Positions 45,588 to 59,713 of a DNA stretch of 64,000 bases are shown here, in pieces. This DNA comes from Hyalella azteca. Its lineage: Eukaryota; Arthropoda; Malacostraca; Amphipoda; Hyalellidae. A program made the position numbers and the translations under genes. The DNA lies in NCBI RefSeq assembly GCF_000764305.2, contig NW_025939589.1, positions 1 to 64,000 on the forward strand. The letters are read 5' to 3'. Within the stretch, counting starts at the first letter, position 1. Every line of letters begins with the position of its first letter. Under the pieces are notes generated by a model. The model made no database searches and was not told where the DNA came from. It worked only from the letters and a program-made list of their open reading frames with translations.

Positions 45588-48500
45588 CGAGAATTAAATT
45601 TAAGTCAGATCAGATCCTGCAAAAAAATATCCTCCCGATATGGAGTAATATTCATTGTTTCATGCCCCTCTTCTCAGAACTGCTTTTCGTAGATGTGTTT
45701 TCCCAAAGGCCGGCCGGTGTCAGGATAGCCGTAGCTATGAAGAGGGAATTCCTGTTTACAGATTGAACGAATTTCATGGTAGACCCGTCACAATTACAGG
45801 AACCCATTTTATGCTGGCCGGATTCATGAGGGTAGCACGTGCTGTTATGGACGGCTATAGGCATAGTTGGCGAGCCGTTAAGCGCATGAAAAAATTGTGT
45901 TTCGTAATCAAATAATCGATTACTTCAAAAATTTGAGAATGATTTTCACACAAAAAGAAGGATGATTCTAACAGTCTTCAAAATGTTCGGCCATTTAATA
46001 TTAGCCCGTGAGAAAATTATAAGTTTTTTCATTACAGAGACGAATTTTATTATAAATATCGCTTTGGTCTCCGTCATTTTTGGCAATTTCCGTAGTTGAA
46101 CAATTAACGTGCGCTGGTAGTTAATTTATGTTTTCAAAGCTCCTCGTTCACGAAAAATTACTGCTCGATGTTATTGTTCGAAAAGTCGTCGGTAAGTTTT
46201 TGTTTTGTGCAGGGCCCTCTCCTCGCATTCATCTAGTTCAGTACTTCTAGGCAGTGCCGTATGTGTAGATCGATTTTAGATGATATTCATGCCTCCGGTA
46301 GTACAGAGCCACGTAACTCATTTGAGTACACTTTGCTGATGATACCAGATAAAATCGACTGTATTGCTCGATTGAGGTCTAAAGGAGTAGTTAAAACGGC
46401 CCAGGATTGTCGCCGAAATTCTCCAAACTGTGCACGGCTGGGCAAACTCTTCGATAATTTCAATTGTTTCCTAACGTCGCAATGGAATTTTGGTTTCCGT
46501 AACTGTATAGTTGTATTGTGCATAAATTTTACATAGACTTGTGCACAACCTGATATCAATCTCTATTAATACGTGGTAGTTGATCACGTCAGTTAGATCA
46601 ACGTGTTATTGTGTAGGAATGCTCGTCGCAGTAGTTCGGTTGGGTTCTTCGATCGTCGACGATTTCGGCAACGAGTCTCGACCTGTGTTCTCTCGCCGAC
46701 TTCTTAACGACCGTGTCGTTCGTAGCCTCGGCCAGGTTTCTAACAATGATTAAATTTGTTATATAGATACTCCATAAATTCAGGAAACCAAGTCGATGAT
46801 GCTACTAAGCCCTCTGTCCAATCCAGTTTTTGTCTACACCCTATGTTGATTGACAAGTTTTTTTTACTCCTCAGCTGGAGTAAAAAATTCCACCAAATGC
46901 TTGATCAAAAGCCTACTCAAACTCACTATCACTGTCATTTTCCATCAAGTGCAGACTTGACTCCACGGCTTCAAAGGACTCACTGGCGGATGCAGATGAA
47001 AAAAGGACAGTTAAAGCGTGTAATATTAGCCGCTTAGAATACCGTTCAAAACTTTCTCCGTCTACGAGCACCTAAACAGAGATGGAGTGTTGTGAAATAA
47101 CAACGTTCTTTGATTAGAAACTTAATTTCACGAGGTCTTGCTGAGCTTCCAGTTTATTCATAATTTGCCGTCTATAAAGTCGAGGGTTAGCTAGGAGCAC
47201 GAATATGTTGTGGTGAGATTCTTAGCTGGTATTTTCAAAGATTTCATTATGCTCATATATGCCCTATGCAATTATTTAAACGTTCATTTTCATGTATGTT
47301 GAACAGAAATTCATCACCCTGTGGAATTAACAATAATTATTGCGTGGTGTGTACGTGCCTTTTTTTTTTACCGTGAATTGTATTTATGCGGGAATAGAGA
47401 AAAGAAAGAATCATTGGATGCACGAGTGTTTTATTAATTCTGCACACGAGAAAAGTAGCGCTGTAAAAGTTCAAATAGTTCACAACAGGAAAAATTATCT
47501 CTTCATCGACACGCATACGCAGCAGCGCAGCTAGAGAACATTTTAAATCGACAAGAAAGATGCAGAAGTCACCTAATTACCTCCCTTGCTCAGACGGTAA
47601 TGAGTGCTTGCGCTTTTTAAGGTTTGGAGAGTATTTTGGGACAGGTTACGTAAACTGCGTCGTTACGGGAAGGTACTTTTCAAATGCCATCATAAACCCG
47701 TTCACTCGAATCCTAAATCTATGCATTTTTAATTTCCGTGAAAGCTTCGATAGTTCGTTTATCGTAGTTCATGTTATTCGTATCCAAGGGCACGCTTATA
47801 ATTAGTGTGTCTCGATTGAGTGAAGATTTTGCAGTTATATTAACAAAACTCCCCACACGAGGTAGCATGTATTAGTTAGATATTAGGTGCTACTATAGGT
47901 AGCATGCATTAGTGAACATATCCTCGGATAATAATGTGAATATTTTAAGAAGTTGGGAAATATTTCAAAATTTCTGTCGGGCTCGGTAAATAAAAGTTTA
48001 ATATAAATGGCTACGCTAAGCGTCCATACAGACAGGCTAATTTGAAAATATTTCATTCTTCAACAACATTCCATGGATGTTGACATTTTTTCCAAAATAA
48101 TGCCACTTTCTCTGGGTAGGTCAGGTTTGTTGATGGCTTCTCTGTTTGGAACGGCCCTTCCTTATAGAGTTCCGGACCTAGAGTTGAAGCGCAGCTCCTA
48201 TATAAGTAGGTACTGGCGTTGACTACTTGCTGCGATACCTGCTACTTCAACGAAATGTGGAGTAAAATAGTTTTCGGCTATTCCTTGCTCAATATGACTA
48301 TACTGAACACGTTGAAGAAATGATCCATCGTGGAAGTATACCTACGCCTGAGAGCCACGTGATTTTTCTGAGCGGGAGGGAGGAGGCGAGGCGCACCAAT
48401 GTGCCACGCCCGAGAACCTTTAACCTCTGTAGGTGTGAAATAAGGGAATAAAATTGAGAAATCGACAGGCAAAAAGAGATAAATACCTTCAAAAAATTCA

Positions 48501-51269
48501 CGTGCATGGCTACGCTCACGGTTCCCCTTGACGGGCCCACACTCATGATGCGGTGTCATCTCAATACCTAACTATGAGACACGAGTCAAACTTCCAATAA
48601 TTTAACATCATCACCGTGATGAACGAAAATTAAGGACAATTTGAGAAGAATTCTATCACTCAACTTACTCCCTTTGAATTTCCTTTGAAGGCTGCTGTTT
48701 CCTCAAGTTGTGCTCAGGTCTGATCTGTGACCGCATCGTTACGTCAAAAAATCAAGCCCTTCTCAGTTGTAGTTCATTGTCGCTCGTATATCAGTTTGTG
48801 ACTAGTGTACAATTATTATGTGGATGTATGCTCCTCCTTAAACGTAAAAGATCCAGGAAACTGATCTAGCCAGAATCGTTAGATACATATAAGGGCGATA
48901 TTGTAGCTGTGAAATTGCTTCGTCAGCAACAATGCTACAGTATTTAATAGAATCGAAAAAATTTTGCCACAAAGGCACTAAGTTATTCAACGAAGTTGTT
49001 TCCATAAATAGTTGAACAAGACCTTCCTTAATTCTTATACGCCCAAAATAGAAGCAACGCCCTGACATAATTTCGATCATTAACGCCAAGGAAGATAGAA
49101 AAAAGATTAAAGCCTATGGCATGGTTCATGTCAGCAGCCTCTTCAACGAGGCAGACTTGGGTGATGGTAAAGTTGCTGGTGTTCAAACCAATGTATATAG
49201 TGGCGGTCACTACTATTTTCGAAATAATTGCAATAAATTATCGTGCTTTTCGTCCTGTGTAAATGGGCAACGGGTTCTTACCTGGCCTGCAGTGCGCCTG
49301 GATACCAGGCCAATAGAATTGTAAATAGTGGCAGTTAGTGCAAATAGTGGCCGAAAACATACAAAGATAGATCACAAAGAGGTCAAAATAATAGACGAAT
49401 GTCTCGGCACTCCGTGCCTCAGCACATTTAGCTATAGCCGTTGACGACTGGACGCAACAAATCAGGTGGTTGGATAATTACTTGAGAAAAATACTCTCTT
49501 TTAAAATTAGGTCGCCTGTGGGCTGGATCTCTGTTTCAGACACGTGTCAGCTCCCCTGAGGCGGCGCTCGTTACCGAAGAAAAGCAGCATTGAGTTAGTG
49601 GCCGTGGAATGTTGGAGGGCAGCTCAACCATCAAGGTCTTTTAAAAAACCTTTTGATGAGGGCTTGGAACTTTGTCAAAAAATGGGTGGCAGCGCAGCTT
49701 TAAGTCCTGCACAGCACGCGAATACCGACAGTCAAGCTTGCTTGCTAAAAATTCATTAACGTGACTCCGGATTCTCCGGGCGGATTCCTTGTTGGCGCAT
49801 GCTTTTGGTAGCTCCATGTTAGCTCCATGGGCGAGAGAGTCGCGCTCAAAGTTAACGCATAAACACACCTTATATTTTTTCAAAGACAGGCAAAAATCGT
49901 TTATTACTGGCTTGTTTTATATATTAAATTCTTGTACTTTGTGTCTTTCCATTATTGTTATTGTCTCTCCATTCGCGACTGCTGATCTCAGCTTTTTATA
50001 CTCTCTTATACGGACGAAATAAATTGCAGCGACCGTCGCTGCAGTCGAACTACGGCAAGAAGAGCCAATAAATTTGGCTCCTCTATTTGTCATGCCCAAA
50101 TTTCTCTGCATATGCATGAACTTTTGAAGCCACCAGGTTTCCGACTGTAACTTTTGGGTCCACAACGTCCACCGAAAGTTAGGGGAGTCATTAGCGAGAT
50201 TTGGGACTCATCTTCTACCAGAGAGCACACGATTGGGACGCTGGGCGTTTCTAGTCCAACGTTATTGCTTCCATTCACATTAGTGGAGAAATTGTGAATC
50301 ACGTCAAAATTTCTTACCAATGAGATGGATTAGAATAGGAATATATACATAAGCGAGCCAATTTACTATAAATTTTAGGTAGCGTGTTTCCTGTTGAAAG
50401 TAAGTTCTGTATTAAAGCATGACAGCGTTTATGAACAACACATATCGCTTTTGGGGTATCAATGAATACTGGGATGTAAAATTTTATTTTTTAGTAAGGA
50501 AATCGAACTATGTAGAATAAGAAATTTGAGTTGTTCCATTTAATACTGTTTCTTTTAAATTGCGGAACGGGTCTAATTTAGAGAAGGTTCTTAGATGAAT
50601 GAGAATTTAACCTGTTCTATTGAAAATTTATATTTCTTGTTTCAAAACATGACGAGAGAGCTTATTAATTATTGAGCATTTCCTCTTTACTATTTATTTT
50701 TTTGACGCCACAGTTCAGCATTATAAAACTAAGATTTTGTATGAAAAATTCGATTTTCCGATAAATGAACGTAAGGTTGCATTGAGGTCATTTTTGGCGG
50801 AGAGGTTCAAACGTTGTGCCGCCATTTGGAGATCAAAGAGGTGGGAAATTTCTTTGCCCGCTCGATTAGAAAAAGTGGACTTTTTAGCGCGTACTTGTAA
50901 TACTCGAAAAATTATAACTCGATTCAGTATGTCGTCTATATCATATTGATAATCCGTCAGTGTTCATGTGAAAAGATTATGTGAATGTTAAAGCTTCGCA
51001 TGGATTATTTACCTAGCAAGCTAGTAATTTATAAACTATGGAGGATGCCTCCTCGAGAAAAAAACTCGATGAATAAAAATTTACAGATATGACAAAAAAA
51101 TCCAAATAAGACAATTTTGCAAGTTCTAGAATTAGCGTAATTAAAAATGACCTCTGTTTTACCATTGAAGCAATTTTGTTCAAAATAAGAAAAACCATTC
51201 ATTTCGAACGAAAAAAATACAGACAGAAATTTCGTAGCAAAGAAATCTGTGGTCTATCATCATCATCCG
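45588..51269. other. no recognisable gene; several weak frames
   Basis: Frames of 80-93 codons occur at 45655, 46261, 46287 (minus strand), 46756, 47560 and 48278 (minus strand); none shows a recognisable domain. A 44-codon frame at 46619-46753 (start MLVAVVRLGSSIVDDFG) lies in a CpG-rich patch. A CTATATAAG motif at about 48197 precedes a 22-codon frame (MWSKIVFGYSLL...). GGTAGCATGTATTAGT is duplicated near 47861 and 47899. None is strong enough to call a gene. Confidence 0.45.
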
Positions 51270-52130
51270 GAACTACAATGCCAGCAAAGGCTCCCAACTG
51301 AAACGTACAGAACAAAAACCTAAGCATGTCACACCATACTGCCGGGCACGTGTCACTGACGGTGTCAGGCACATGCATCCCAGTGAAAATTTACAGTCGC
51401 GGTAGCTTCTGATTTGGATTACCAGAAGCTGGGGCGACTCTAAATTTTGTTAGGGTGCCAGTCACGGTCCGGTACAATTTTCTTTGATGCACTTCCATAG
51501 ACGTTCATACCATGGGCTGGGCAGGTGCCTGGCACGGCTGGGGTCAATGCTTCTATAGGAATGCCTTATGAATGGTTCACACCAAACTGCCGGACGCATG
51601 TCTGTCACGGTCTATACCACGCCAGGTACATTCACATGTTCAGTCCAGGCCCTCGGCCGTCCCAACTTCAGTTCCTTTGGTATCACGTGCCATGCCAGTT
51701 ACCAGGCAGCTCTGCCAAGTGGTATATTTCCCTATCAGATTTAACAGGTTCTTTATGTTTCGATGAATGCCATACCAGATGTAACAAATCCGGTATACTG
51801 AAATGGTATCAGGTATAGAAATTTTTTATCTGGGATACTTGCTAAAGTCTAGTATGTGGAGCTTGCAATCTGCTATACTAGGCAAAAAAAACAAAGTTCG
51901 CATAGCTGAAGTCATATTTGGTCCATATGTATTTTGCCTTGATCGTGGCTAGACCGTGCCTGGTATGGCAGGTGCCTTGCATGACTAGTGTGAATGCTTC
52001 TTTTGAAATGCATCGAAGAATATTGGACTGTAACTGGCAGATGCCTGGTACACGCGTGGCAGTATATGGTGTGTGCCCGGCTCGTCTAGCTTGCAATATG
52101 CTGACAGTTGTTGTATTGACCGATTTTAAT
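51270..52130. repeat. degenerate repeat field, direct and inverted units
   Basis: The sequence is built from variants of ACACCATACTGCCGGGCACG and GTGCCTGGCACGGCTGGGGT. A-type units lie near 51331 and 51579 (about 248 bp apart) and, inverted, near 52040-52085. B-type units (GGTGCC.GGCA.GG...TGAATGCTTCTAT..GAAATGC) lie near 51521 and 51957-52010. The parts are palindromic (GCC-GGC rich) and the region is GC-richer than its surroundings. The 97-codon frame here follows the repeats and is not a gene. Confidence 0.65.
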
Positions 52131-54781
52131 TGAAAGCTATACTCATTGTTATTGTGAATCGATATTATAATGATGGTTATTACACAATAGCAACATAACT
52201 TAAAAATTGTTTTGCTTTAAAGTGGAAGAAATAATGAAGTTCTAAAATTTAGTACAATGATCTAAACCTAATTTTTTTTCTGTAGCGAATCTGGTCTCCA
52301 AGGGAGGTTTTTCATCATTTTTGTTTTCAGTAAAACTAAGTTTATCCAAGTTGTATGAATGGAATCGGTCTTGTGTTAAGACGTGATTATTCACTGCCCG
52401 TTGTTTCTACTAAAATTAATTAACGCATTAATATTTATCGGATTAGACGTCCAAAATTATACGTTCTGACTCTCATCGCAAGTTATTTAACTCAAAGAAA
52501 GTATCTAAGCTCACGATTAAGTATCAAATCCCGACATGATGCCAAATATTGAACATATCGTGCCCAGCTCGGCACTATAAAGTTTGGTCTGCCTGTAGGC
52601 TGTTATATGGAGCAATTATTGGCCTGGCAATCAGCGGCGCACAGCCTCATAATTTACTGTCGCCGCCTTGTGGGCAAGATTAATTAAACTCGATCATACT
52701 TGTTTGCATTCATGAAATTGATTATTAACTGGCATTTGGTCTGGTGATATTACCGTAATAATTCCAGATAAACATGAGGACGTTTCTAGTGATAAATCAA
52801 TAGCTGTGTGCTTATCCAATTTATTAAAGTTGTTATTAATGTACGCAGGATATCGAAATATTGTATAGAATTTGGTTCGAGGCTAGTTACAGTTCATCAG
52901 AGACATCTCGTGAAAGCTTGGTAATACCATTTCTTTTAAATATTTGATTAGATTTAAGAGGCAACAGTTCGACGGCTGCTTCAAACGAAAATAGCAAATT
53001 TCAAAAGTTCTTCATAAATATTTTGTAGTAATAACTGATTTATTAGACCAGCACAACCTCTATGTCTCAGAAGTTTGAGGACAACCTCCAAGATGCCGTC
53101 TGGAGGAAAATTTATCACAAGCAATCTCGAACTAAATTGAGTCCGGAACAGAAGATTTTGCGAATATTCACTGCGCGCGTCGCCGCTTAACTTTTGCGGA
53201 TAACTTTGTTGGAAGATGAAGACCAAAATTCCATTTGGGCGATAACGAAATCGTCCGGCTTTGTTTTTGATAGCGCGATGAAGACTTCCCAACATTAAGT
53301 GACGCGCTCAAGTGTTAGAAAAATTAAATAAATTGACTTCATAACAATACTATTATATATTCTGTGGTGTAGCTTTGTTACAAAGTTTTTAACACATATT
53401 GCATAGATGAAATAAAAAATTTTGAAGTCTTACTGTAAAATGAGTTATTCCTGATGCCCATTTATAACGGCGACGCATTTTTTGCGAACATTTTTAAGGG
53501 TTGAAAAGCACATGCAAACACGCCGACGGGACTCTCAATCACCCTGGAGGAGAGAATGAATCTGAATTTTATTTGAACATTTAACGATGCTTCCTACATG
53601 GCATCCGCGTTATCGAAACTTTATATTTGTGCTGCGTCGATAGCGACATCAGAAATCGAGAAAAGCCAATACGGATGAAACGCATAAAGCTTGTTCTGGC
53701 CATATTTTTTTTAAGTAAAAATGGCTGATGCCATGATGTAATCTGTACTCTCACAGAACTCGTCCGGTTAGGACAGGCTCTCATCCTCTCATCTAGTGAG
53801 ATAAGGTTGCATTCCATAGAAAACAAATATCCTATAACTATTCGAGGAAATAGATATAGCTACTGTAAAATTAAAGAACTCTAAAAAATTTGTAAATTAC
53901 CAATCTGTGTTACAAACAATGTTACCCGATGTCTCTGAAGTATGCGGGAATATTCATTCATTTGCAATGCACTAAATATCTCAATTATATGGTTAGATAA
54001 AAAGAGTACTGTATTTTATATCTGCTCAAAAAACGGCCTCTTGAATCTTCTCTCGATATGCCATATCTTTCACACTGCACGTGCAACGAACACTGAATCA
54101 CTTGAGCGTTCCCATTCCAGGTTCCCATTAGCACAAGCGGAACGGCTACTAACAAGACTCGTGGATAAACACTGTTCAGCGCTGGATATTGTTTCCATTA
54201 ATCTAAATTTTTTCGCGAATGTTTGGAAACCGCGCTCTCAGAAAATGCTGGGCGTAGTGTTGATGGGCTTAAACAACGATTGGACCACTCCGCGCGAAAA
54301 ATGCGCATTAATCTCGTAAAAAAATAATGTAATATATGGTGTGAAATTGTCTGTCTGTGTTGTCTGAAGTGATCAAAATTTCACGTGTGATTTAAACATT
54401 CAATGAAGTTTAGCTATAAAATAACAAAATATTTATAGTTACCAGAAGCTAGTTCTCGGAAAATTATTCTGAGGTCGGTTTAAAGAAATCGCTCGTAAAT
54501 TAAACAATGTCATTATGCTCAATTCCATCATTCTGTTCGTCCCTAGAAAATATAATTTCCTGCAAAACTTTTGCACTGTCGGTGGCGACGGGAAGAAATG
54601 TCGCATAGTGGTTGGTGAGCATACAATCAATACAGCCTCTCATCGCGCGGTCTCAATTCGACGACCGTACATGTATATCCCAAGCCCTTGTTTGCAATCC
54701 CAGCATATCGCCGATAAATTGAAATATACTGGTGAGTTGAAGAGAATTCTCCAGCATTATGGGACGCAGTTTTATGGATCG
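52131..54781. other. no recognisable gene
   Basis: Frames of 104 codons (52981-53295, minus), 125 codons (53942-54319, plus) and the first part of a 114-codon frame from 54515 have no recognisable motif. Confidence 0.5.
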
Positions 54782-54834
54782 ATGAAAACAAAACAACCTC
54801 GTTGCTTTGTTTTCATGCTGCCAAATTTGGCAGC
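54782..54834. repeat. two adjacent perfect foldbacks
   Basis: ATGAAAACAAA (54782-54792) pairs with TTTGTTTTCAT (54806-54816); GCTGCCAAATTTGGCAGC (54817-54834) is a perfect 18-bp palindrome starting at the next base. GTTGC/GCAAC segments add pairing between them. Both lie within the 114-codon frame at 54515-54859. Confidence 0.9.
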
Positions 54835-55609
54835 AACGATGCACTTCGTATTGTGCTAAAGAAAACTCCCACCACTCAGCTGCGCCGGCCCCATGTCATG
54901 TCAGGAGGGGACTTGCATAATGGTTCTGGCTACCTCAATACACGGTGAATGGGAGGGACAGAAATAATCAGAGGTAAAATAGATTGTAAAATTTATCGTG
55001 CTATTCGGAAAGGCTTCCTGATAAATGTGTTGCATATTACATAAGAGCTTGAACATGAATCAAAGTTTCAACAAGATATAGCGGTCCTAAGAGCACGAAG
55101 TAAAGTTAACTCATGAACTAATTAACACGAAAAATTTCTCGGTGTTTTAACCCATAGCTAACTGAAGGCAACTCCAGTTACAGGCCTGTAGATATCATAA
55201 CACTGACGACGATTAATGTATCCGGTAAAATTTGCCCAGCCAATTGTCAGAGCTTAATTCAATTGAAAACCAATAGCGCGAACGGATATCGAAGAACCCC
55301 TTATGCGCGCACTATGTGAGCGACATCTGTGTTCAGTAATGAAATGATATCAATCGCAAAATTTGCCACGATGTCTCTAAAATTGGAAGACTAGACGCTA
55401 TAAATTAGCGAAAGGCTTGGCAGCCAGACGTTAATGATATTTTTATATAATTGTCAAAACTCATTTGTCGGCATTGGTATGACTATCATAGTAAAATACC
55501 TAAAATTTCAAGTCACCGATTATCTAAACTTCCTTGGAAAATGTATTTGATCATCCACCATCATTTCTGACTGAAACGTATCCATTGGATATTCGTCGGT
55601 TTGCATGGC
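54835..55609. other. no recognisable gene
   Basis: Unique AT-rich sequence; nothing supported. Confidence 0.5.
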
Positions 55610-55688
55610 ATTCAATACTTCTCTTGTTACGTGCTGTTGACACAAGAGATTCAATACTTCTCTTGTTACGTGCTGTTGACACAAGATT
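55610..55688. repeat. 39-bp tandem duplication
   Basis: ATTCAATACTTCTCTTGTTA followed by CGTGCTGTTGACACAAGA occurs at 55610 and 55649, 39 bp apart, without visible mismatch. It lies inside a 96-codon frame (55534-55824) and, being 13 codons long, doubles SILLLLRAVDTR in frame. The frame has no other recognisable feature, so the preserved phase may be chance. Confidence 0.96.
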
Positions 55689-57340
55689 CTCGTCTTTGAT
55701 GGAAGCTCATGATCCTAGCTGCAGGGTTCATCACGACGCGCCCGACGCAAAAATTCCTGCGTCAACATGGGGTAGTAACTCGTTAAGGAATGATGGAAAT
55801 TCCTGGACATCGCCATTAATTTGACCAAGTTTTCGATCTCGTTATCTGTTATGTGTGACCAGGTGACTGGCAAGCACATCTCAACTATTCACTAATTTAA
55901 CAGTGTTCTTCAATCGTCCTCAGTACGATGCGGCAGAGTATTCCCTGTTTACTTTTGGTAGAGAGGATCCGTGGATTTTTAAAACTCCAACTCTATGAAA
56001 CATATAAGATACACAATATTTATCTTTCAATTTCGAATAATTTTGCTCATTTAGGCTCCAGCAATATTCTTAACATTATTACGAAAAAATATATTTTTTA
56101 GTCTATTTCTTCCTTCATAAAGAAAGAAAATAATCTTTCTTAAAACTCCTCCGTCAATTAATTCGTCCGTCGGCGTATTTCGTGTCAAACCACAAGCCTT
56201 CCCTACATTGCCAATAACAACTTGCTAATCATTTGATGTCATATACAGCAACCAAATTCTTGCGATTGGATAGCTCATCTCCTAATAGTAGAATTCGTCC
56301 CGATTTTATTCAGAAAATTTGCATGCAAGGGAACTCCCGTTAGAAAGGAGATTTGACCCTCTTCTATGCAGTCTAGAATTTTTTACTGACCGATTCTAGG
56401 CCGAAGCTTTGATTCGAAAATGATAGCATTAGAGACTTGAAATCTCTTTTCATTGAAGTTAAGTTGATCTTTGATAGAGACCGCACCAAACGGACGGCCT
56501 GACCGGGACAACTGGTGCCGCGATGAAGAGAGCAAGGGACCTTAAAGATTTTCGAAGGATTTCTTTGGCACCGACAAAGTTGAGCTAAAGAGGATATTTT
56601 TGGAACTCAATCAATAGAGTTGCTTTGACCCACATTAGAAGTAATTTTTGACCCGCACAGTCCGATCTCAAACGAGGATTTAGATTAAAAGATGGTTATG
56701 TTGAACAAATGTTAACTTATATATGATTTGATTGATTTCGCTGTGGAAAATTGTCTAGAAAATTGGTTGATTTACATGTTCGTATTTTTGCAGCTAAAAA
56801 TTAGGATATAAGAATAATTCCAATGTCCTCATTGTTTTTTCAATCTTTATTGCTTCAAATGGCATTCATCAGTAGACCGATGGGTCGATACTACGTAAGA
56901 TTCTGCCTGAATGAAATATTCATCAAAAGCGTCGGATAACACCTTCCAAGCTGTATTGTGTTACCATACTTTTAACTGGCCCATTGAAACATTACCAATT
57001 TTGTAAACTCTTATTTGAACTGTGACCACGAATTATTTCTAGATTTCAATCCAGGATATTCCGTCACGCTCAAGCTAATCACATGCCACGATATGGTTTT
57101 TTATGGTTCCGTATCTGCTTAATTTGGCTGAATCGAGATGATAAATTTAGATACGACGCAAGTTCTCGCAATTAGATATTTTAGATATTTTATTAATTTA
57201 GATATTTTATCAATAATTTGCTAGACCATCACTTTTGCTCGAGGTTATTTCCCACTAGATGACTGCCAATTCTAACAAATAATAAACACGTTTATTTCAG
57301 CTGATGGAATGTACGTTACTTTAGATGCTGAGTAATACGG
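55689..57340. other. no recognisable gene
   Basis: AT-rich unique sequence; TAGATATTTTA recurs three times near 57174-57202. Confidence 0.5.
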
Positions 57341-57410
57341 CTACGGATACTTAAATATGGAGTGCATTTTCCCAGGATGGTAGTTGCATAATCATTGGAC
57401 TCTTTTCAAG
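57341..57410 (+). repeat. 70-bp dispersed duplication, copy 1
   Basis: It starts CTACGGATACTTAAATATGG and ends ATCATTGGACTCTTTTCAAG. It is identical to 59645-59713 except for one extra A (CATAATC versus CATATC). No frame or structure explains it. Confidence 0.97.
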
Positions 57411-59644
57411 TCCGTTATATGTAGATGTTAAGTATTGATCGCCTCAAATTGCTGCAACAGCCAACGAGCGTTCTATTGCAAAGCGAAGTTATTGTGGAAA
57501 ATTCGTGTCTTGCGCTGCTGCCCGGAAGCCGAGACCAGCGACCGTCCTCTACAAGCTTTTGTGCGACAAGCTTTTGTGAACATCTCGTCCTGGATTGGCT
57601 GTCCTGCTAGCGCCAATATTTTATTTATTCCCAAGCTTATCTGCTATTCAATCGGAGCAGCGGATAAAAAGCGAATATTTTTGCATTGCTATATGATATG
57701 TAAAATCGTTCAATTTAATCGAACTTTTCAATTTTAATGATTCAGCGCCGATTGGAGCAGCTTATTCGCGACTTTCTTCCGTTAACTTTCGATTGGCTTG
57801 TACACAAGCCCAAGTTATTCGTGTTCATAGAATAAATTGTAGCTAATACATGTACCTGGAACAGCAATAATATCGCCACTAATGCATGATTGTGTACTTA
57901 GCTATTCAAATATACTAGCATTGAACGCTTCGTCGACGTGCCTGTCTGATATTTTTCCTTAAAAATATCAATGTCAGTGAATTCTTTTTGCTAGCACTGG
58001 ATGGACCGTTGCAGGGATATCGAAAGCAAGCAAATCCCCACTGCAATTTGTTTCAGAATGCATTCCCATGTTAGTTGTTTGCTCTGAAATCTCAAGTTGT
58101 GTCCATGATTGTGTTGACATTTGAATGGATTTTGGTGGAATTTCGAAGCTTGGCTGTTCTTGTCAAAAAGGAATTCGAAGCGGCTCTTCTCGAGTGCTTG
58201 TTTGTTTCGAAATATTAATTAAATTTGCAAGTTTCGTATTGAATGCTACCGTGCAAGAGAAGAGAATGGCCAGAACTTTGCATTTCAACCACATTTCTAA
58301 ATACGAACAATTCAAGCAGGGCTCCCAGACAATTTAATTCAGCAAACAGCATTACAAGCCGAGAGAGTTGAACTAAGATTATATCGATTACATAGAAACA
58401 CAGAAATTACTTTTTTGATATTTCACTCGAAGCTTTCGTTGACTCGGAAAATTGAGGCTGCTGTTGCAAAAGCCACAAAAGACGAACGCAATCAATCATG
58501 ATCGGGCAGGCAATTTGTCGTTGTAGTGGCCGCCGTTCCTGCATCTGGCGGGTTTGGGTGTGGTAGAATATCAGTGCAGGATATTCCGACGAGTTCAATT
58601 TCCTGGGATTATTAACGCGCTCAGCAGATGCTCGAGATATTAATAAAAAGGACTGAACGAGAAAACCAGAGGTTAAATCTTGGTTTATATTTTCAGGTTT
58701 TCTATTTAATTAATGACTGCTCTCTGAGGGTGCGGCGTTCCGCATAATGGAATCGGAGCAACGCGCCATTCACTGGCGGAAAGCTATGAGTTCGTAGCGC
58801 ACGTAAAATTATTCAAGTTATTAATTTGTTTCATAAAATTTGCTCCAATGTCAATTTATATTAAAATAATTATGTTCGTGCTGGTCGCAATTGAAACATT
58901 TAGATAAAGCAGCCCGAAGTGCGTTCTGATTTAACCAATTAGCAACCAAATCCAAGTATTTTGCATTTGAAATCGAAATTATAGTTCTGAAAGTGTTTTC
59001 TTTTTTTTGTATGAACTAACATAATCTATTATAATGAAAAGAAGAAGAAACGCACAAATAAAATGAGCCCCCTTCAGAAGTTTTATTACGATGACATTTT
59101 TAAAATATAACTTCAACATGGTTGATTTGATTAAATATTCCCTCGTCCCGACTACATCCATCTACTGGATGTTTTCAGTATGATCGAAAATTTTGTGTAA
59201 CGCCTAAAAATGTTTATCATATATAATATGAGAGACTAATTTTAATAATCACGTAGAAGAGTACAAGAGAATTGCCAGAGATCTCGCCTTTTCATCCTGC
59301 TGATCATTGCTTCGTGCCCAGTCTTTCGGACTCGCAGCCTGGCTCCTACTTCAATTATTTGCTTTATGCAACAAACCTTCAATATAATACACCAAAAATA
59401 GCCTAGAAGCAAGTTTATGCCACCAATTGCCCCAATTACATATGGAAGAAAACACTTTCTTTATTCCATATTTTTTCTTCACATTAGAGTACACAACACG
59501 TACATAACAAATCAACAAAAAGATAAAAGAAATTACGAAAAAAAAAAATTTCTAGAGAATGCCCATATGAGCTAAACAGCTTTGCGGGCGACAATGAGAC
59601 AGGCGAGAAAGTCAGTACATGATTTTATTAAATGATAATGGGAT
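57411..59644. other. no recognisable gene
   Basis: A 100-codon frame at 57435-57737 and shorter frames show no motif. The sequence is otherwise unique and AT-rich. Confidence 0.5.
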
Positions 59645-59713
59645 CTACGGATACTTAAATATGGAGTGCATTTTCCCAGGATGGTAGTTGCATATCATTG
59701 GACTCTTTTCAAG
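59645..59713 (+). repeat. 70-bp dispersed duplication, copy 2
   Basis: Same orientation as copy 1, one base shorter. Its end merges into GACTCTTTTCAAGAGTC (59701-59717), a perfect foldback with 7-bp arms that copy 1 lacks because its flank reads TCCGTT. Confidence 0.97.

Noticed and set aside
48278..48559. 93-codon minus-strand frame as a gene
   Set aside because: Two overlapping minus frames are open at once and neither shows a known domain.
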